This document shows, piece by piece, positions 57,305 to 64,000 of a DNA stretch of 64,000 nucleotides. Made by a program: the position numbers and the translations under genes. This stretch comes from Gigaspora margarita (taxonomy: Eukaryota > Glomeromycota > Glomeromycetes > Diversisporales > Gigasporaceae), in contig WTPW01000018.1 of the NCBI GenBank assembly GCA_009809945.1, positions 858,822 through 922,821 on the forward strand. Direction: 5' to 3'. The notes below the pieces were generated by a model. That model was not told the origin of the DNA, did no database searches, and saw nothing but the letters and a program-made list of their open reading frames with translations. How positions within the stretch are numbered: the stretch's first letter is position 1; each line of letters begins with the position of its first letter.

Positions 57305-58341
57305 CTAAAATTTTGTGTAATTTTATTAGGATGCTCCAAAGTTATAGGACAAACTATTATTTTTAGATTAGGCCAAAAATCAAATTTTAAATTTTTTTGT
57401 TTAAAAACTCTTTGTACAAAAATTGTATTTTTATCCAGATCACTTTAAATTTCAATTAAATGTTGTATAAAACCCAAAAAGCATTAAGTGATATAACAAA
57501 AGTGCATTGATATAATGAATTAGGTGCAATTGACAAGAAAGTTAAAGGTTACCCACAAAAATGTTTGAAATTAAGAGGACTTAATTAATAAGCACAAAAA
57601 ACAGTATAGTTTGAGAGATTCTGTTTGTTATTATATAGCTAAAGTTGACTATGAAGAAAAATTTGGTGTTTAAGAGTAATAAAAGAGCTTCATAAAGTGA
57701 GTGCCTTGACGGCACAAAAAAAAAAAGAAAAAAAGCATAGGTATATAGGTAGCCATATCAGTTAAGTATTAACTGTAGACTTATTAATTAAGCTTATTTC
57801 TCTTGGTTTTGATATTAGATTATTTTGTATCACTTGTATTAAAGCTAAGGTAACTTATAAAATATAAAAACGTAATTAGTTTAAATTTTGTTAATAAAAA
57901 AAATTGCAAACGAATTATATTTACAAAATAATTGATTTTCTCGAAGAAAGTAGTTTGTCTTACTTTTTGCATAATTTCAGCCAACTTAATGAAATCGCAC
58001 GAAATTTTAGTATGCATATGGGCGGATTTGATGCATATGATGATCATTTTAAACATCATAAAAAAAAATAATAATAAATTTGGTCCATAACCAGAATAAT
58101 TCGGCTCAGTTTCATGTTTATTTCCTTTTTTAGATCAACCTGCAAATCCCAAAAAAGAAATCAATTTAAAAATTTGATTTGATAAAATTCAAGATAATCA
58201 CAAAATTGATATCCAATTCAAAAATATCACTCTAATAGAATGATCATCCTATGCGCCCATATGGTAGATTTACTGAACACGATATATAATGTTTTGCAGC
58301 AATAAAAGTGTCATAGTTATATGGCCACCCACTGTATATTG
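57305..58341. other. AT-rich DNA, nothing recognised
   Basis: No gene. A run of A with few interruptions lies at 57715-57735. Confidence 0.55.
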
Positions 58342-58349
58342 ATTGAGAC

Positions 58350-58474
58350 TATAGATGCCTGACGCAGCTATTTTTGCCATAAATGACGCGACGCAACTAT
58401 ATGTTTCGTCACTTGACGAAATGACGCAACTATATGGTTGCGTCAGGTCACGTGAGTTGCGTCAGGCATCACTA
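58350..58474. mobile_element. 125-bp hAT MITE, 8-bp duplication (7/8)
   Basis: ATTGAGAC on the left and ATTGATAC on the right flank ends TATAGATGCCTGACGCA and the complement of TAGTGATGCCTGACGCA. Interior GACGCAACTATATG and its complement pair as well. Related by its ends to 50292-50534. Confidence 0.8.
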
Positions 58475-58825
58475 ATTGATACCAGTGGATTTTCTGATAC
58501 GTAGCAATTTTCGCATGAAATTCCTTTAGTCCGATATTTCTTCAATCCCCAACCTACGTTCTTGCAGGGGTTGACACGTGGTGTGTAACTTGACCACTCT
58601 ACCCTGTCCTTTCGATCAGTTGACTTTGTCAATATGCATTGTCACGGGGTAAACGTAGTGATGTGCCACGTACAGTACTATACGTACAGTACTGTACGTA
58701 CTGTACGTACTGTACGTACTGTACGCTAAAATTTTTGCCGATCATTTATTAAGAGTGCCTGCCTGATGTGCCAATTGACCAATCAAATTCGTTAATTGAT
58801 CAACACAGATAATTCCCGAAGAAGC

Positions 58826-59060
58826 TTTCGACTTTGACTTACGCTTTGATTTTCACTTTGACTCTCGCTTTGACTTTCACATTGACTTTCACTTTGACTC
58901 TCACTTTGACTTCGCTTTAATTTTCGTTTTGACTTTGATTTTCGCTTTGACTCTCCTTGCTTTGATTTGATCTTCAACTTTTATTTTGGCTTTCACTATG
59001 ACTTCACTCTAATTTTTATTTTACTTTGATCTTCTCTTTGACTTTCGTTTTTTGACTTTC
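58826..59060. repeat. TTTGACTTTCAC/TTTGACTCTCGC minisatellite
   Basis: Short repeats of about 12 bp inside the hAT element. On the minus strand they read as (S/E)QSESQSESQ-like residues followed upstream by KSKRKSKRK, but this is repeat-driven and no gene context is seen. Confidence 0.75.
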
Positions 59061-59198
59061 ACTTATATTTCGAGAATTTTTTCCGTGTTGAATTCACAAA
59101 AATATAATTTTGATCAATCAATCGTTTAAATAAGTTATTTAAGTTTAATGAATATTTTATACTTTGCTTCTTGTTTATTAATGTTAATTTAGCTAATT

Positions 59199-59473
59199 AG
59201 GCCAGACCAAGTTGATTATGTGTTTTACATTACCCCCCCCCCCCCCCCCCNCCTCAGAGCTCCTCCTCTCCCTCATAGTAAAAAAAATTTAGATAAATAT
59301 ACATAGGGCTACAGGATATTTCGGAAAATTTTTATACAGTCATGGAACAATTCGGAAAAATTTTTTTTTTGAAAAAAAATTTTTTAAAATTTTACTATGG
59401 AACCACCCCTCCTCCCCCCTCTTCTGGAGGGGAGAGGGGGTAATGTAACACATAATCAACTTGGTCCGGCCTA
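59199..59473. mobile_element. MITE nested in the hAT element, with a C run
   Basis: Ends TTAGGCCAGACCAAGTTGAT and the complement of TTAGGCCGGACCAAGTTGAT, each followed inward by ATGTG-TTACATTACCCCC. A run of about 19 C with one unresolved base starts at 59234. No clear target duplication. Plan resembles 39622-39851. Confidence 0.75.
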
Positions 59474-60039
59474 AATACGAAGGATTTTAATGTTAAAAAT
59501 AATCGCATATTAAATCTTTTTATTCGTATTATTTATTTATGTATAAAGATCTTTTTAATCAATACATTAAAATTCGTAAAGTCATAAATTTGTTAGCGAA
59601 ATTCGTGAATAATACCTTTAGCTTTTTCTTGTAAAAAAATTAATTGCATCTTAAAGCTATTTTAGTGGTATTGTATAATTATTATAATCAGGCTACCATT
59701 TTTTCTGGGCGACGCTATGAAGTCTTGTAGCTTAGTCGCTTAGTATAGCTCGGAGATCGAACAGGCCCTTAATTGTAATATTGGGCCGCTATATGTAAGA
59801 ATTTTTATTTTGGCCCTCATCCGTAATTATTTTCATTTTTGGACCTAAATACCTTTATTATATAATCTTAATTTTTTATATATTGCAGAATCGCGGATCG
59901 CTTAAAAAAAAAAATTTTTTTTTATATATAAGTACTATACGTACTGTACGTACTGTANGTACTGTACGTACTGTACGCTAAAAAAATTTGGGTAACATAT
60001 AAATGGCACATCACTAGGTAAACGTGACATCTTCAATAA

Positions 60040-60285
60040 TAGTAAGTTAGTGGTGTCCAAAAAATTTTGCATGTCGTGTAACCCGAGTCACTCCGGCGAT
60101 TCGGATTCAGACCTCGGATCGAACCTGCGGAGCATTAATACTAGCTTCGTAATATTATAGCAAAATTACAATTCAAGCAATTTTACTTAGTACACGGTTA
60201 GCAGGTTTGTTAGTAAAATTTGTTTAGGTCGGAGTGGCTCGGGTTGCACGACGTGCAAAATTTTTTGGACATCACTAACTCACTA
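60040..60285. mobile_element. hAT MITE, 246 bp, perfect 8-bp duplication TTCAATAA
   Basis: TTCAATAA at 60032-60039 and 60286-60293. Ends TAGTAAGTTAGTGGTGTCC and the complement of TAGTGAGTTAGTGATGTCC, with the inverted arms continuing for about 60 bp (AAAAAATTTTGCA, CGTG-AACCCGAG-CACTCC). It lies 15 bp from the previous element. Confidence 0.9.
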
Positions 60286-62214
60286 TTCAATAACGGATGA
60301 TCATTAATCCGTATTACTGCGCCGGATTTCAAATAATAATTAAGTGACAATGCGTAAATAGACAATGATGATCGACAATGCATATCGGCATATTCAACCG
60401 ATCATGCATATAATGAATCGTACATAATCGATCAGGCGTGCTCGGGGCTCGGCGCACGGCGTAATAATTTAGGAACCAACTATCGAGTATAATAGACAAT
60501 TTTGATAACATCGTAGATAGAGTATCGTACGATTTCAGTCTTGTATTTTCCATAATGTTCTATAACGTTAGATTTGAGATTCCCATAATGTTTGTAAAGT
60601 ATAAAAGAAAGAGGTTTTAGCTCTTCTTCTGGAAAGTAATCTCCGGATTATCATATAATTAAATCTAGAATAAAGATTAATACAATAAATATATTCCTCC
60701 CCAAGTCACACTTTCTTATTAAATCGGGATAAATCGCCAAGTCACGCCTCTGGCGAACTGCCTTTGTATAAATTCTAAATATAAAAATAAGAAGAACGTT
60801 AATTTTCCCCCGTAACAGCATTAAAAAATAATCTCAAATAACGTTTTTATGTGTTACCGGTAACTTAAAAACAAACTATAAATTTTCACATAAAATAGTT
60901 GAAGGTAATCACCATTTTTATTGGATATAAAAGGTAATTTATACTTGAACAAATTCTTCCGAATGAAGATACTATAAAATTTTAATAATCCACGCATACT
61001 GCAACATCATTTCCATATTCGTCATTATTTACGTTGTTACTTACTTTCCATAAGTGTATCGTCATAATCATGTTAATCATATCTTTAATAATATTAGACA
61101 TTTTTATGTATGATAGATGGCTTAGTGTATGTAACCAAAAATTTGATGGAGACAAAATTATCTTCGCGTAAAACTATCACACCAAAATGTCACCATCAGA
61201 TCTTAACGTAGACGTTATATTTTTAACGTCAATGCATAAGAAATTAGAATGTATATAAAAATGTTTTCGCCCTTGGTTGAAAACAACGCATGCTCTCCAA
61301 ATTCGTCTTTAAAATAAGATTACTTAAATTCATATTCTTTCTATAATTAAATAGCTAATAAATAATGAATATCCTAATTCCATAATTTACTGTCAATTCC
61401 ATGTGACTTCTAACGTAAACAATCAGAGTTAAACTCGGTATGAATGTATTATGATTTCCCGATGGTTACAATACATCATCTGTGTCACGTGATAACACCG
61501 ACCATTTTAAGCATACTTTCTGTGTTATAAAGTTTCGATGATGCTAAAGTAAGCATGTTTGATGAAATGAAATAGGCAATATTTCAATGGCATAATAATG
61601 AGAAATATCAGCAACCAATTAAGAATGATCTAAAACGCGTCAGCAAACTCATCAATAACAATAGTAATAACAATAAAATTAAGAAAATATATAAATATTT
61701 TTATTTAATATATAGCTTAGTAAATATTCTATAATTAATAATATTGTATATGATAAAAAATGTTATAATAAAAGAAAAAATATACTTCAAAAAAATGTTA
61801 AAAATCAGTCAAAGAAAGCGGTGGATACATAATTATAATTTGAAAAATCCTTTAAAAACGCCGAAATCATATATATATATACGTATTCTTTTTTTTTTTT
61901 TGGCATATTCGTAATCTTATTTTCTTATAGTGACTCTATAGTATTCTTTTTTACCATAATATATATATATATATTTACATAATTCATATTTTCTTATATC
62001 ATAAAACATATCTTTTTATACCATATTATAAATCTTCTTATGCCATCTTAAATATAAATGAAACATTAAGCTTATAAAAACAATAAATCATAATAATAAA
62101 TGAGAATAACATAAACGGTCGAAGCCGATCTTATGATATCATAGATGTTAATAAAGGTATATTGAAAGCTTAAAAATAAATGGCGGTTTTTAAAGGAAAA
62201 AAAAGAACGGAAAA

Positions 62215-63108
62215 TTAAAACATAAAGCTAGTTGACTGATCGTAATATTCATATTCATTGAAATTTTCTTGATGAAAAGTTGGAAAGTCGAGAGGTAAAA
62301 TACCGGTAGATTGATCGTAATATTCATATTCATTGAAATTTTCTTGATGAAAAGTTGGAAAGTCGAGAGGTAAAATACCGGTAGATTGATCGTAATATTC
62401 ATATTCATTGAAATTTTCTTGATGAAAAGTTGGAAAGTCGAGAGGTAAAATACCGGTAGATTGATCAAATAAATACCAATCGTTGGAGTTTAGTAATCCA
62501 GAATTTGGTGGTTCTGAAAAACTAAGTTCAGAAACATTACTTTCTGTTGGAGAAGTTTCGAAAGTTGTTTCTGGTTCTTCTAAAGTTTGTTCATAATTAA
62601 TGATTACAAAAGATTGATCATATTTGGTATTTTTTTGGCATACATTTTTTGATTTTGATTTTTTTTCATCATTTTTATTCGGTAAATATTTATAATCCGG
62701 ATAGATTTCATTATGTCTATCCTTAGCCAACTTTTCTAGAGCTTCAAAGTAGAGAACTTCTTCATTCGACAACTTATCCCATGCATTAGATGCTTCTTGT
62801 GACATATTTTTGAAGCTTAAAATTTTTCCGATCCGTTTTTGTTTCGCAGAAAAATCTCTACGAAATAAGACGAATTTATTTTGAGGACGAGGTGGTGGCG
62901 AAGATTGAGGATTTTTTAGATACTTTTTCGCTTTTCGCGAGTTTTGAGGAGGAGAAATTAATTCTTCGACTCCTAAGGTTAATTTATACGGTACACTCCT
63001 GAACAATCCATTATTCAATGAATTTTCGCAACAAGATTTTGGGATTCTCATCCCGGAAGAAATTTCCAATGATAATTGACTTTCTTGAATTTTTTTCAAG
63101 TCGTTCAT
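62215..63108 (-). CDS. MATA_HMG-type HMG-box protein HMG5, 297 aa, with triplicated C-terminal unit
   Basis: Putative nuclear DNA-binding protein, closest to HMG4. The pre-box block VPYKLTLGVEELISPPQNSR spans about residues 39-58. The HMG box at about 71-143 has PPRPQNKFVLFRRDF, EASNAWDKLSNEE, YFEALEKLAKDRHNE and YPDYKYLPNK. A basic tail (KNDEKKSKSKN) follows, then an acidic Ser/Thr/Glu-rich part. Residues 215-289 are three identical 25-residue units (DQSTGILPLDFPTFHQENF, NEYEYY) and a broken fourth, DQSTSFMF. HMG4 has a single counterpart. The ATG used here adds 19 residues relative to the Met (MRIPKSCC) that aligns with HMG4. Intact, no intron. Function from fold only. Confidence 0.92.
   Translation of the reverse strand: MNDLKKIQESQLSLEISSGMRIPKSCCENSLNNGLFRSVPYKLTLGVEELISPPQNSRKAKKYLKNPQSSPPPRPQNKFVLFRRDFSAKQKRIGKILSFKNMSQEASNAWDKLSNEEVLYFEALEKLAKDRHNEIYPDYKYLPNKNDEKKSKSKNVCQKNTKYDQSFVIINYEQTLEEPETTFETSPTESNVSELSFSEPPNSGLLNSNDWYLFDQSTGILPLDFPTFHQENFNEYEYYDQSTGILPLDFPTFHQENFNEYEYYDQSTGILPLDFPTFHQENFNEYEYYDQSTSFMF
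62238..62462 (-). repeat. Three identical 75-bp in-frame coding repeats in HMG5
   Basis: Units start at 62238, 62313 and 62388, identical base for base as far as I can read. The period is a multiple of three, so copy-number change keeps the frame. Identity points to very recent amplification or homogenisation, in contrast to the diverged HMG3 repeats. Reads in the other minus-strand frame are artefacts. Confidence 0.95.
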
Positions 63109-63136
63109 AATTTCTTCCGATTGATTATTTTTTTAT

Positions 63137-63343
63137 GAGGACTCGTAGATCAAGGAGGCATTGCCTTTTTATAATTTTCTATACGTATATGATACTAATT
63201 GATTTAAAACAATTCTCGATTTATCTGACTGTATATAATTTGTGTAACAGAAACGAATAACGGTCTAATGTTTTTTTTTTGGAAAAACTATTGCGGCAAA
63301 ATGCGTCATTTAACATTATTTAGTATCGCCGTTCCGGAATTAC
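63137..63343 (-). promoter_or_regulatory. HMG5 promoter cassette, diverged
   Basis: In gene orientation: AAAAAGGCAATGCCTCC near 63150-63170, CAGTCAGATAAATC (63219-63232, a changed CCGGATAAACC box), GACCGTTATTCG (63255-63266, a changed AACTATTATTC), TTTTTCCAAAA (63277-63287) and GGTAATTCCGGAACGG (63327-63343). Order is kept, sequences have drifted relative to HMG1-3. Confidence 0.62.
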
Positions 63344-64000
63344 CATTATTACTAGAAGCTTGAACAAGCAACTTTATATAGAATTAGATCAAATCATTAC
63401 TATATTTGGTATTTTTCAAAGATAACTGCCATCGCCTCTGGCCAACTCTATTCAAATTTTGGCCTACATTATAATATAATTTTGGCCAGTCAAGTATATA
63501 AAGTAAAAAATTCTTATTTTTGGCGACAATGACATTTTACACTAAATTTGTACATATGCACAACCTTACGTACATATATGGCTGATAGTACTCCGCACAT
63601 ACATACATACAGTAAATACTTCATAATTTACCAAATTCCCATTAATAAATTAACAAAGTAAATAAGTAACGGTCTCTTCGGGATATTAGAATATGCATCA
63701 AAGTTCAAAAACCCTAACAATGTTCCTATTAAATTTAAAACCATCATAATATGTGTGAGAATCTAAAAATTTAGATTAATTAAAATATCAAATACCGTGT
63801 AATCTAACTGAATTGTTCAACCAATTAAAAAATTAAGTTCAAATTAAAGATGTTAAAAACATATTCGACCCTAGTCTAGTTGAACACATTATGCTCCTAT
63901 GGTTCATACTTTAATCAATAGATAAAATATTTAAACTATAATTATATTATAAGCCAAACTTATTTTGTTAAAAATAATCCAATATTAGCTAATATAAAGT

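Larger units (their letters stand above)
58656..60016. mobile_element. hAT non-autonomous element, 1.36 kb, perfect 8-bp duplication GGTAAACG
   Basis: GGTAAACG at 58648-58655 and 60017-60024 bounds ends TAGTGATGTGCCACG and the complement of TAGTGATGTGCCATT. Both subterminal regions carry GTACTGTACGTACTGTAC arrays ending in GTACGCTAAAA. The interior has a TTTGACTCTCGC-type minisatellite and a nested MITE but no transposase. Confidence 0.9.
60931..64000 (-). repeat. Segmental duplication unit containing HMG5 (partner 48379-50945)
   Basis: See the HMG4 unit. The 3' flank (61490-62214) keeps GTCACGTGATAA, ATATAGCTTAGTAAATATT and the CCATATTATAAATC-type stretches, and TTTTTAAAGGAAAAAAAAGAACGGA just past the stop. 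The stretch 60294-60930 before it holds no recognisable gene. Confidence 0.75.

Noticed and set aside
58792-58977. Ser/Glu/Gln-repeat protein on the minus strand
   Set aside because: Open only because the DNA is a 12-bp-type minisatellite inside a hAT element; no promoter or homologue is visible.
62190-62468. Second minus-strand frame with a perfect repeated peptide
   Set aside because: Alternate reading of the 75-bp repeats of HMG5; the HMG frame explains the conservation.

Overview
The window looks like nuclear DNA of an arbuscular mycorrhizal fungus (Glomeromycotina, most likely Rhizophagus or a close relative). It is very AT-rich, gene-poor and packed with decayed transposable elements. 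Its only clear host genes are five MATA_HMG-type HMG-box genes. Expansion of this family is established for Rhizophagus irregularis; the species assignment here is inference.

All five HMG genes lie on the minus strand: 8220-8801 (HMG1), 12104-12829 (HMG2), 44402-45536 (HMG3, one frameshift in an A-rich tract), 49198-49902 (HMG4) and 62215-63108 (HMG5). They share an N-terminal block (PPY-x-L...IEEL-x-PP...SRKA), the HMG box, a basic tail and a variable acidic or Ser/Asn-rich C-terminus. HMG1-3 (with the box motif EWR-x-QP) and HMG4-5 (with a C-terminal STG-x-LPLD motif) form two subfamilies. HMG3 carries three 153-bp coding repeats and HMG5 three identical 75-bp coding repeats. About 600 bp upstream of every copy is conserved and holds the same ordered set of short boxes, so promoters were duplicated with the genes. 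HMG4 and HMG5 share at least 2.5 kb of flanking DNA, and a small hAT-type element entered the HMG4 copy after that duplication.

The rest is mostly transposon graveyard. 1-5000: dispersed repeats, a tandem repeat split by a MITE, and pogo-like and hAT-like MITEs. 13440-13950: a Foldback-like element. 15518-19168: a nested composite with an 8-bp target duplication. 19490-21080: a decayed satellite. 21680-27110: a LINE with a zf-RVT tail whose RT core is missing and replaced by a Tc1-like fragment and three tandem hairpins. 28780-37090: a second LINE (ORF1, APE endonuclease, RT, RNase H, zinc knuckle) carrying a hAT MITE and a pogo-like MITE. 38100-44000: hairpins, MITEs and a decayed bZIP-like gene. 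46000-60300: a TTAA-flanked element, several hAT MITEs with 8-bp duplications, a 543-bp insert with an 18-bp duplication, and a CCGTATTG MITE.

There is no operon logic. The coherent biology is the HMG array: paralogous putative DNA-binding proteins under near-identical promoters, diverging mainly in their C-terminal tails by repeat expansion. I saw no rRNA, no CRISPR array and no convincing tRNA. Most boundaries of degenerate repeats are approximate.
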